Origin: Gp6-AA40 sp036407095
Lineage (GTDB): Bacteria; Acidobacteriota; Vicinamibacteria; Vicinamibacterales; UBA2999
Assembly: GCA_036407095.1 (NCBI GenBank)
Contig: DASWZV010000174.1
Span: forward strand, 372,001 to 436,000
Direction of reading: 5' to 3'
Length of the DNA: 64,000 nucleotides
The notes beneath the pieces were generated by a model that was given only the letters and a program-made list of their open reading frames with translations, was not told the DNA's origin and made no database searches. Each line of letters starts with the position of its first letter. The first letter of the stretch is position 1. This document shows, piece after piece, positions 41,587 to 49,033 of this stretch. Position numbers and translations under genes: made by a program.

Positions 41587-41683
41587 CCAGTCGAGTGCTG
41601 CTGTCTTGTGACAGTACATGTGACCTCGCGCTAATGACCCCGTCGGTTCCCGAGCGCGGACCAAGACCTCATCGTGGAGTGTT

Positions 41684-41740
41684 GCGTCAACCTGGTCGGC
41701 GCAATCGGAGTCGGAAGGAGAGATCACGGCGCGCTTGCCT
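41684..41740. repeat. Direct repeat of the family C core
   Basis: GCGTCAACCTGGTCGGCGCA followed by ATCGGAGTCGGA and AGAGATCACGGCGCGC, nearly the same as 41302-41358. A small hairpin GGCGCGCTTGC-CTCGA-GCAAGCGCGCC follows at about 41729-41754. Confidence 0.65.
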
Positions 41741-41786
41741 CGAGCAAGCGCGCCGCCGCCAACAGGATCGAGCACCAAGACGAAGG

Positions 41787-43259
41787 TTATTTGACAGCCG
41801 CCATGACATCCGCTTTCGTCAGCGGCTTGTCCGGATTGGGCGGATGCGCCGGAATCCAGCTGTTGTAATCGAGCTTCAGCCGATCGAACGTCGAGACAGC
41901 AGACTTCACCACTCCGAGCTGATTTGGATTGGGGTTCACGACGGTGATGTCCGCGGACCAGAGCACCTTCTCCGCCGGCAGATACACCGCGAGCAACCCA
42001 TTACTGTGCTCGTTCGGGATGCGATACAGCTCGACGATTTTGCCGTTGGCTCCCTTCCGTACGTCGCGATCGCCGACGCCGGTGACGACGTCGGCGGGGC
42101 GGCCGGAGCGCTTCGACAGGCTGTCGCCGGTCAGCGAGCGCGAGCCTGCAAGCAGACGCTCGAGCACTGCCTCGTTGTTGTTGTGCGTGAGGATCGTTGC
42201 GCCTTCGGCCACTGCCGCGGCGAGACCGCTCGCGTGATCGAAGTGCGGATGCGAGTTCACGACGAAGCGGATCGGCTTGTTCGGAATCGCCTGCTTGGCT
42301 GCCGCCATGACTGCCAAGCCACGCGCGTCGCTCTGTCCGCTTTCGACGACGAGGATGTGATCGCCCATATCGACGGCGAGCGAGGTGTAATTGCCGCCGA
42401 TCTTGAACACGCCGTCGCCAATCTTCTCGACCGGAGGTGGGCCGGCGGCGGCCTGGGGCGCAGCGGGCGGCGGCCCACCGGGACCGGGCGTCGGAGGAGG
42501 CGGTGGCGTCAGCAGCGCGGTGAGGTTCGGCGGGTTCGGCGTCGCGGACGTGATCGTCGCATCGAAGGTCGGCATGCCGGCCTGCTTCTGAACGATGCGC
42601 CCAGGGACTTGCACGCCGTTCATGCTCCGGTAGTTCGAGTATTCGAATTCAACGAGCAGGTCTCCGACCACGGCGTGGTCGACCCGCGTTTCCACCTTGG
42701 TCACGCGATTCTGACTGTCGAGGTATCCAGTCACGGAATAGGTCCGACCGGACGGCGACTTGAGATTGGACGGTGAGAACGAGACGACCTGCTGGGCACC
42801 CTCCTGTCGCACCGTGGCTTTGTTGGCCTCTGCGCCTTTGACGAAACCCCATGGCGTCATCCAGATGTTCAGCGCCTGATTCCAGTTGGTCGATGCCTGC
42901 ATCCCGCTGATGTTCTGATTGAACACGCCGGGCGTGGGCGCCGGCGTACCGGGCACGACCGGCGGCTTCGTCGTGCCGGTCGCACGTGAGACGAGAGCCG
43001 ATGGGTCGCTCTGCCCGAAATTGATCGTGCGGGTGTACATGGTGATTCGGGTCGTGTTCACCGGCCCCATGGGATCGCCGATGCTCTTGCTCTGCCCGAA
43101 CGCGCCGTTCCGGGCACTTCCCGAGTAGGTGATCGAGGTCAGACTGTCGGTGCCCATCGCCTTTGACGCCGCGGCGATGACCGGACTGGCGTTCTGTGCG
43201 GCCACGCCTGACGAGAGCAAGCCCGCCAGGACTGCGGCAACCGGTAGGGTTCTGAGCAT
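41787..43259 (-). CDS. Exported metallo-beta-lactamase-fold protein with long N-terminal domain
   Basis: A 490-aa secreted protein. Signal peptide about 20 residues. Residues about 25-255 form a separate beta-rich domain (YSGSARNGAFGQ, TYSVTGYLDSQNRVTKVETRVDHAVVGDLLVEFEYSNY), like an outer-membrane lipoprotein-sorting fold. A Pro/Gly linker (about 255-280) leads to an MBL domain with NSHPHFDHASG, IVELYRIPNEHSNGLLAVY and VLWSADITVV. Only part of the classical third-metal set is seen. Substrate unknown. Its stop lies close to the family C repeat. Confidence 0.87.
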   Translation of the reverse strand: MLRTLPVAAVLAGLLSSGVAAQNASPVIAAASKAMGTDSLTSITYSGSARNGAFGQSKSIGDPMGPVNTTRITMYTRTINFGQSDPSALVSRATGTTKPPVVPGTPAPTPGVFNQNISGMQASTNWNQALNIWMTPWGFVKGAEANKATVRQEGAQQVVSFSPSNLKSPSGRTYSVTGYLDSQNRVTKVETRVDHAVVGDLLVEFEYSNYRSMNGVQVPGRIVQKQAGMPTFDATITSATPNPPNLTALLTPPPPPTPGPGGPPPAAPQAAAGPPPVEKIGDGVFKIGGNYTSLAVDMGDHILVVESGQSDARGLAVMAAAKQAIPNKPIRFVVNSHPHFDHASGLAAAVAEGATILTHNNNEAVLERLLAGSRSLTGDSLSKRSGRPADVVTGVGDRDVRKGANGKIVELYRIPNEHSNGLLAVYLPAEKVLWSADITVVNPNPNQLGVVKSAVSTFDRLKLDYNSWIPAHPPNPDKPLTKADVMAAVK

Positions 43260-43478
43260 ACGTGCCTCCAGGTGAGTGCGTTCACGCGGGTACGCGTGCG
43301 CATTGTGGCCCAGTTCCAGCGAACGTCGAAAAAGACTTCGGATAGGAATCGAATAGTGACCGCGAGGTGCAGACGTTTACCGAGGTTCTCATCAAAGTTG
43401 AACCGGCCGGTGTCTCCAGGATCGACAGGAGTAAACCCTGCGAAAGTCATCGCGTTCTGTCTCTCTTTCTCTGAATGG

Positions 43479-43696
43479 GTTCACGCAGAGATCGCAGGGG
43501 AGCGGAGCGCGCAGAGCGGCTGCAGCGACTGGTGGCCCGCGCTTCGCGCGGGTGGATCGAGAGGAAGGCTCGCAAACGAGCGCTTGATGGATACCTGTGG
43601 CGCTCGTTTGTGAACCTTCCTCCATCCGCCCGGCCGCAGGCCGGCGACCACCAGTCGCCTCCGCGATCTCTGCTCCTCTGCGATCTCTGCGTGAAC
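43479..43696. repeat. Family A four-way-junction inverted repeat, copy 2
   Basis: Outer stem 43479-43495 (GTTCACGCAGAGATCGC) pairs perfectly with 43680-43696. Inner stem 43525-43535 (GCGACTGGTGG) pairs with 43648-43658. Arms: CCCGCGC-TTC-GCGCGGG (43536-43552). Then a distal stem made of 43561-43568 with 43615-43622 and 43573-43583 with 43600-43610. Then CGGCC-GCA-GGCCG (43631-43643). It sits between divergent MBL genes. The rest of the 43260-43740 gap shows nothing else convincing; a minus-strand stretch near 43450 (FAGFTPVDPGDTGRFNF) might be a gene scrap. Confidence 0.85.
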
Positions 43697-43740
43697 GCTT
43701 TTCTCCGCACTCTGCCTATAATCTGCGCCCGAGGTCAGCG

Positions 43741-44619
43741 ATGCGAAGCAGCGCGATAGCGGTTGCGGTATTGGGCGTGAGCACCCTGGTCGCCGCTCAG
43801 GCTCCCTCTCCAACGAAGGCATCACCCCCGAAGACGATGCGGCTCTATGTGTTCGACTGTGGGCTGCTGAACATCTCGAAAGAGGGCGTCGAGCGGTATC
43901 ACGTGACGACCGCCGAAGCCGGAGAGACGCGGATGCCGGTGCCCTGCTTTCTCGTCGCGCATCCCAAGGGCACGCTGATGTGGGATGTCGGGGTCATTCC
44001 GGATGCCACCGTCGAAAAGGCCGGAACCGGCGGCGCGCACTACGATCTCAACGCCGTCGCAAAGGCGGTGGTGACGCGCACGCTCAAAAGCCAGCTCGCG
44101 GCGATCGGCTACCTCCCCGCCGACATCACCTACATCGCGATCTCTCACGCGCACAAAGATCACTCCGCAAACTTGAACCTGTTTGCGGCGTCGACGTGGC
44201 TGACGCCGATGGTGGAGCGCGAGTTCATGTGGAAGCCGGGGAACGAGCGCGTCGAGCCAGCCTTCTACACGGCGCTCGAGCACAGCAAGTCGATCACGAT
44301 CGACAAGGATGAGTACGACGTGTTCGGCGACGGCAAGGCGATCATCAAAGCCGCGCCCGGCCACACACCCGGTCACCAGGTGCTGGTGCTGCAGCTCGCG
44401 TCAACGGGACGAATCATGATCGCCGGAGACCTGTATCACTATCCGCCGGAACGCACGTTCCATCGGGCGCCGCCCGACAACGAGTTCAGCGTCCAGCAGT
44501 CGGCGGCGTCACGCGCGAAAATCGAGGAGTACCTCACGAAGACCAAGACGACGATCTGGATCGAGCACGACTTCGGCGCGAACGCGAAGCTGAAAAAATC
44601 GCCCGCGTACTACGACTGA
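43741..44619 (+). CDS. Exported N-acyl-homoserine-lactonase-type MBL hydrolase
   Basis: A 292-aa secreted MBL-fold protein resembling the AHL lactonase (AiiA-like) family: LYVFDCGLLNISKEG near the start, CFLVAHPKGTLMWDVG, the metal motif ISHAHKDHSANLN, AAPGHTPGHQVLVLQL (third His), IAGDLYHYP (bridging Asp), and a final WIEHDFGAN His. All metal ligands are present. Signal-degrading lactonase activity is possible, but the family also includes other lactone and phosphodiester hydrolases. The ATG at 43741 gives a signal peptide; upstream frame is repeat DNA. Confidence 0.87.
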   Translation: MRSSAIAVAVLGVSTLVAAQAPSPTKASPPKTMRLYVFDCGLLNISKEGVERYHVTTAEAGETRMPVPCFLVAHPKGTLMWDVGVIPDATVEKAGTGGAHYDLNAVAKAVVTRTLKSQLAAIGYLPADITYIAISHAHKDHSANLNLFAASTWLTPMVEREFMWKPGNERVEPAFYTALEHSKSITIDKDEYDVFGDGKAIIKAAPGHTPGHQVLVLQLASTGRIMIAGDLYHYPPERTFHRAPPDNEFSVQQSAASRAKIEEYLTKTKTTIWIEHDFGANAKLKKSPAYYD

Positions 44620-44662
44620 TCGCCGTGACTGCCCGCCACTGGCGCAAACCCATCTGATCTGG

Positions 44663-44842
44663 AAATGCGCGATCTTCGCGCCGAGCGCGGCCCGATGGGC
44701 GATCGCTGGCAGGTGACGGTCGCTCTGAAACCGGGGACTGCTGAAGGCAGGTCCGGTGAATGGGTCGGTCGTGATCGAGACGAACGACGCGGAGTTTCCG
44801 CGGTTGCGGGTGCCGGTCACCGGAGAGATCGCGCCGAACTGA
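44663..44842 (+). pseudogene. Remnant of a DUF1573/ASPM-like Ig-fold domain
   Basis: One frame from 44665 reads RWQVTVALKPGTAEG, and a second frame from 44756 to the TGA at 44842 reads VNGSVVIETNDAEFPRLRVP then VTGEIAPN. Joined, they give the typical end of a DUF1573-type Ig domain (LKPG...G.V.I.TND..FP.L.VPVTG.I). A frameshift near 44745-44756 separates the halves and no start is present. It lies between the lactonase-like gene and the ADOP permease. Confidence 0.65.
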
Positions 44843-44948
44843 TTCTCGTGGACTGGTCGCCGTCCTTCGTCCTTGGGACTTGTTTCTTAGCCGTCCTTGT
44901 GAAAGCACCAAGGACCAAGGAGCGCGCGACGCCGATACGAAATGCACG

Positions 44949-47594
44949 CTAATCCTGGCGAAGCGCGGTCATCACATCCAGCCGGCTGGCGCGGCGCGCG
45001 GGAATGTACGTCGCCAATGCGGCCGCGCCCACGAGCACCGCGATCATGGCGCCCAACGTCGACGGCTCGGTCGCGCGCACGCCGTCGACCTGTTGCTCGA
45101 GCAGACGGCCGGCTGCCAGCGCTGCAAGTGTTCCGGCTGCAAGTCCGGCAGCGATGACACGAAGACCCTGACCGACGACCAGTCGCAAGACCTGGCCCGC
45201 GTTCGCGCCCATTGCCATGCGTGCGCCGATCTCCGGCACACGTTCGTTCGTCAGGAACGACAGCACGCCGTAGATCCCGATGCATGCGAGCACGAGCGCC
45301 ACCCCGGCGAAGACGCCGAAGAGCATCAGCAGGAATCGCGCGCGGGCGAGCGAGTTGCTCGCAAGTTGATCCAGCGTGCGCACCTCGTAGAGCACCTGAT
45401 CGCCCGTGCTCCCGCGCAGCTCGTGTCGCAACGTGTCGACGACGCTCAGAGGCGGCAACGACGTGCGAACGGCGATCGACATCAGCTCCGACCAGCGTCG
45501 AACGAATCGATCGGGCAGCTGCGCAAACGGGTAGTAGATCTGCGCGCGCACGGTCGACTGATCGTCGCTCGCCAGGCCCCAATGCCGCACATGTCCGACG
45601 ATCCCGATGATTTCAAACGGGCCGTCACCGAGGTTGCGAATCCACAGCTTCCTGCCGACGGGGTTCGCACCGGCAAACGCCGTTCGCGCCAGCACGTCGT
45701 CGATGACGACGACAGGGACGCTGGCCGGACCGTCGCGCTCTTCGAAAAATCGACCCGAACGCAGCGAGAGTCCCATGACCGTCGCGTAGTCCGCGGAGAC
45801 GGAGGTGGCCAGGGCGATTGGTCGCTGCGTCGGCGGAGGAAGGTCTTCGCTCGTCGAGTATTCGAGCTGGTTGTTGCCTTCCCTCATCGGCACGGTATCG
45901 ACGATCGTGGCGGCCTGGACACCGGGCACATGACGGGCCTGCTCCAGCACCTCGTTCCATGTGGCGCGGGTCCGTGCTGGATTGGTCAACGTCGCCGGTG
46001 AGAGTGCCATGCGCGTGACGAGCACGTTCTGTCGGTCGACGCCCGGGTCGAGCGACGAGAGCCGGATGAGCGTGCGGCCGAGCGCGCCCGCGCAGACCAG
46101 CAGGACGATGGCCAGAGCGACCTCGGACATCACGAACGTGTTGTGCAGCGCGCGCGAGCTCCCGCGAACCGTACGGCCTGACGATCGGAGGACGTGCTCG
46201 AGCTCGCGCGCGGGCGCGCGCAGCGCCGGCGCCAATCCGAAGAGCACGCTGCTTGCAAGCGAGAGCACCAATGCGAAGAGCAGCACGTACCAATCGAGTT
46301 GCACCTGCTCGACACGCGGCAGCTCGCCGGGCCACAAGGCGATGAACGGCTGGAGGCCGACCGCCGCCAGCACGACGCCGAGGGCGCCGCCGATCACGGC
46401 CAGCACGGCGCTCTCGGTGAGGCACTGTCGGAAGAGCCGGCCGCGTCCCGCGCCGAGCGCGGCGCGCAGGGTCAGCTCGCGGTGTCGTGCGACGGCGCGC
46501 GCAAGAAGCAGGCTCGCCACGTTGGCGCATGCGATGAGCAACACCAGAAAGACGGCGCCGAACAGCAGCCACAGCGTGGACCTCACGTTGCCGACGTTGG
46601 GTCGCAGCGCTGACGCGACGAACGTCCGGCTCTCGTTCGAGTCGCGGTATTGCTCGGCGAGACGCCGCCCCACGACCGTCAGCTGGGCCTGCGCGTCGCT
46701 CAGGGAGGCGTCAGGCTGCAGGCGGCCCCACACCCGAATGCCGGGATGCAGGCCGCGATTGCGAAGCTGCGCGGGTGGTGCCTGCCCGAGCGGCGTGAAC
46801 ACGTCGCCATCGCCGGACAACTGGAAACCATCAGGGGTCACTCCCACGATGGAGTAGGAGGTGCCGTCGAGCACGAGGCGCTCGCCGATGATTCCAGCGT
46901 GGGCGCCGTACCGCCGTTGCCAGAGCCGATGGCTGATGATCGCCACCGGCGCGCCGCCGGGACGGTCTTCCTCGTCCAGAAACGCGCGCCCGCGATCGAG
47001 GCGGACCCCGAGTACCGCAAACAGATTCGACGAGATCTGAAATCCGGGCGCGTATTCAGGATCGCCAGTACCGCTGACGATGCCGCCGCCGAAGCGCCAC
47101 GCGGTCAGCGCGAGCGCTCGGACGTCGCGGCGGCAATCGAGATAGTTCGGGTACGCAAACGCCCATATGTTGCCGAACTGCGTGCTGAACGTGGTCTGCT
47201 CCTGGAGCGCGACCAGCCGCGACGGATCCGGGTAGGCCAGCGGCTTTAGAAGGACGCCGTTGACGACCGTGAACATGACAGTGGCCGCGCCGACGCCGAG
47301 GGCGAGCGTTCCGATAGCGACAGCGGCAAAGCCCGCTCGTTTGCGCAAGGAACGAAGGGTGTATCGGACATCGAGCACCAGATCGTCGAACCAGCGGGTG
47401 CCGCGCGCGTCGCGGCACAGTTCCTTGATCTGTTCGACGCCGCCCAATTCGAGACGCGCCCTTCGTTCCGCCTCGGTCGGGTCGAGACCATGGTCGATCA
47501 GGTCGGCGGTGTACTGGTCGACGTGGAACTGCAGCTCTTTGTGGAGCTGCTGCTCGAGCCGGCGGCGATGCCAGATGCGAGACCACCAGCTCAT
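44949..47594 (-). CDS. ADOP-type ABC transporter permease (tandem MacB_PCD/FtsX)
   Basis: An 881-aa permease of the 'Acidobacterial duplicated orphan permease' type. Residues 1-85 are the characteristic soluble lead (LHKELQFHVDQYTADLI, TEAERRARLELGGVEQIKE). Two repeats of periplasmic MacB core plus FtsX permease follow (TLALGVGAATVMFTVVNGVLL, VFLVLLIACANVASLLLARAVAR, MLFGVFAGVALVLACIGIYGVLSF, ALATYIPARRASRLDVMTALR). No ATPase gene is adjacent, as usual for this type. The start overlaps the PadR stop by ATGA, so the pair is coupled and probably PadR-controlled. Confidence 0.94.
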   Translation of the reverse strand: MSWWSRIWHRRRLEQQLHKELQFHVDQYTADLIDHGLDPTEAERRARLELGGVEQIKELCRDARGTRWFDDLVLDVRYTLRSLRKRAGFAAVAIGTLALGVGAATVMFTVVNGVLLKPLAYPDPSRLVALQEQTTFSTQFGNIWAFAYPNYLDCRRDVRALALTAWRFGGGIVSGTGDPEYAPGFQISSNLFAVLGVRLDRGRAFLDEEDRPGGAPVAIISHRLWQRRYGAHAGIIGERLVLDGTSYSIVGVTPDGFQLSGDGDVFTPLGQAPPAQLRNRGLHPGIRVWGRLQPDASLSDAQAQLTVVGRRLAEQYRDSNESRTFVASALRPNVGNVRSTLWLLFGAVFLVLLIACANVASLLLARAVARHRELTLRAALGAGRGRLFRQCLTESAVLAVIGGALGVVLAAVGLQPFIALWPGELPRVEQVQLDWYVLLFALVLSLASSVLFGLAPALRAPARELEHVLRSSGRTVRGSSRALHNTFVMSEVALAIVLLVCAGALGRTLIRLSSLDPGVDRQNVLVTRMALSPATLTNPARTRATWNEVLEQARHVPGVQAATIVDTVPMREGNNQLEYSTSEDLPPPTQRPIALATSVSADYATVMGLSLRSGRFFEERDGPASVPVVVIDDVLARTAFAGANPVGRKLWIRNLGDGPFEIIGIVGHVRHWGLASDDQSTVRAQIYYPFAQLPDRFVRRWSELMSIAVRTSLPPLSVVDTLRHELRGSTGDQVLYEVRTLDQLASNSLARARFLLMLFGVFAGVALVLACIGIYGVLSFLTNERVPEIGARMAMGANAGQVLRLVVGQGLRVIAAGLAAGTLAALAAGRLLEQQVDGVRATEPSTLGAMIAVLVGAAALATYIPARRASRLDVMTALRQD

Positions 47595-47929
47595 TCCACA
47601 CCTTCTTCCGACAGCTTGAGGATGAGACCAACCGCCTGGCTCAGACGCTGCCAGCTGGCGGATTCGGTCTCGAGCTGTGCGCGCCCTTTTCGCGTCAGCC
47701 GGTAGAACTTGGCTTCGCGGCCGCGGTCGGTGTCTTTCCAATCGGCGGCAAGCAGCCCGCGGTTCTCGAGTCGGTGCAGCGCCGGATAGAGAGAACCCTG
47801 CGGCACCTGCACGACGTCGCGCGAGACCTGTTGCAGCCGCTGGGCGATGGCGTAGCCGTGGACCGGACCCAGAGCGACGATTTTCAGGATCAGCAGGTCC
47901 AGCGTTCCCTGCGGGAGGTCGGTCTTCAT
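47591..47929 (-). CDS. PadR family transcriptional regulator
   Basis: A 112-aa PadR winged-helix regulator of the short Acidobacterial type. It reads LPQGTLDLLILKIVALGPVHGYAIAQRLQQVS, VPQGSLYPALHRLENRGLLAADW and a C-terminal dimer helix LETESASWQRLSQAVG. These repressors commonly pair with ADOP permeases. Its stop overlaps the permease start. A perfect 12-bp inverted repeat lies just upstream, overlapping a likely promoter, which suggests self-repression. Confidence 0.93.
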   Translation of the reverse strand: MKTDLPQGTLDLLILKIVALGPVHGYAIAQRLQQVSRDVVQVPQGSLYPALHRLENRGLLAADWKDTDRGREAKFYRLTRKGRAQLETESASWQRLSQAVGLILKLSEEGVE

Positions 47930-47942
47930 CAGTACACCTCGT

Positions 47943-47977
47943 ACTTCTACATATTAAGCACACTCATATGTAGAAGT
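47943..47977 (-). promoter_or_regulatory. Likely PadR operator over the padR promoter
   Basis: ACTTCTACATAT (47943-47954) and ATATGTAGAAGT (47966-47977) are perfect 12-bp inverted repeats with an 11-bp spacer. On the minus strand TTGCAC (about 47973-47978) and TAATAT (about 47948-47953) resemble -35 and -10 boxes spaced 17-19 bp, so a bound dimer would block polymerase. Low GC compared with the surroundings. Confidence 0.65.
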
Positions 47978-47985
47978 GCAAGGCG

Positions 47986-48663
47986 TCACGCCTCTTTCAG
48001 CAGCTTCGCGACCAGCGTGAGATCCGCGACCAGGTCCTCGAATGCGGCGCGTCGTCCTTCGGAATCGGGTGCCCGTAGTACTGCCGACGGATGGATCGTC
48101 ACGACCACTCGTTCGGCGGTCGCGCTCGACAAGACCTGCCCGCGATGCTGCGTCAGCTTGAACGACGAGCCGAACACCGATTGCGCTGCGGTGCTTCCCA
48201 GACAGACCACGATCGCCGGCTTGACGGCGCGCAGCTCCACATCGAGCCACGGACGGCAGGCCTTGATCTCCGACCAGCGCGGCTTCTTGTGGATACGGCG
48301 CTTTCCACGTGGTTCCCACTTGAAGTGTTTCACCGCATTGGTGAGATACACGCCGGCGCGTGGGATGCCTGCTTCCGCGAGCGCCTTGTCGAGGAGCGCA
48401 CCAGCCGGCCCGACGAACGGCAGTCCCTGTCGATCTTCCTGATCGCCCAGCTGCTCTCCGATGAACATCACGCCAGCGCTGCGCGACCCGGCACCGAAGA
48501 CGGTCTGCGTCGCGTGTTTGTAGAGATCACAGCCTCGGCACTCTTCGGCGGCGGTCTTCAACGTCGTCAGGCTGGTCGAGTTGGGAACGAACGGCGCGGC
48601 TGAGCCTTCGACTGATCCCGCTTTGTGCGCCGATGTGTTTTTCGTTTTTCGAACGCCCGGCAT
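47986..48663 (-). CDS. udgX: UdgX-type uracil-DNA glycosylase/cross-linking protein
   Basis: A 225-aa Fe-S uracil-DNA glycosylase family 4 relative. The active-site segment GEQLGDQEDRQGLPFVGPAG and the insertion KRRIH (residues 121-125) identify UdgX, in which the loop His forms a covalent bond with uracil-site DNA. Iron-sulfur cysteines are C42, C45, C136 and C154. HPSAVLR is the second family motif. All key residues look intact. The first 30 residues are basic and low in complexity. Its stop lies just beyond the padR operator; its start faces a family A repeat. Confidence 0.93.
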   Translation of the reverse strand: MPGVRKTKNTSAHKAGSVEGSAAPFVPNSTSLTTLKTAAEECRGCDLYKHATQTVFGAGSRSAGVMFIGEQLGDQEDRQGLPFVGPAGALLDKALAEAGIPRAGVYLTNAVKHFKWEPRGKRRIHKKPRWSEIKACRPWLDVELRAVKPAIVVCLGSTAAQSVFGSSFKLTQHRGQVLSSATAERVVVTIHPSAVLRAPDSEGRRAAFEDLVADLTLVAKLLKEA

Positions 48664-48698
48664 GGCGGAACGTGGTGCATAAGCCGCGCCGGTGGATC

Positions 48699-49004
48699 GC
48701 GGAGGGTGCGGAGGGCGCAGGGAAAGCGTTCATCGCAGAGATCGCCGAGGCGCGGAGATCGCAGAGGCGTCGCGGAGCTTGCCACAGGTGAGCCGCGCTT
48801 CGCGCGGCGACGGATCGAACGTGTCGGCGATCGCAAGCCTATCTATGGAATGCCTCGAGGCTTGCGATCACCGGCACGTTCGATCCATCGGCCGGCCGGA
48901 ACGGCCGGCTTCACCTGTGGCACGCTCCGCGGCGGCCCCTGCGATCCCTGCCCCTCGGCGATCTCTGCGAGAATGTTTTTCTCGGCGTTCTCCGCCCCCT
49001 CCGC
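48699..49004. repeat. Family A four-way-junction inverted repeat, copy 3 (extended)
   Basis: An extra outermost arm, 48699-48713 (GCGGAGGGTGCGGAG), pairs with 48990-49004 at 14 of 15 positions. Core outer stem 48734-48750 (CGCAGAGATCGCCGAGG) pairs perfectly with 48953-48969. Then 48772-48778 pairs with 48924-48930, and inner stem 48781-48791 (GCCACAGGTGA) with 48911-48921. Arms: GCCGCGC-TTC-GCGCGGC (48792-48808). Then a distal stem 48812-48823 with 48875-48886 and 48829-48840 with 48858-48869. Then GCCGGCCG-GAA-CGGCCGGC (48891-48909). It lies between divergent udgX and gamma-glutamyltranspeptidase genes. Confidence 0.85.
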
Positions 49005-49033
49005 GCGCTACACTTCGCAGCAAGGAGAAGCCG

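Noticed and set aside
41064..41790. Several open frames in the family C repeat
   Set aside because: They read the same repeat core in different frames and strands, with recurring QVDAS or CVNLVGAIG phrases, and show no coding features.
43139..43450. Minus-strand frame with FAGFTPVDPGDTGRFNF
   Set aside because: It has some coding look but no start signal, overlaps the MBL gene start and could not be tied to any family.
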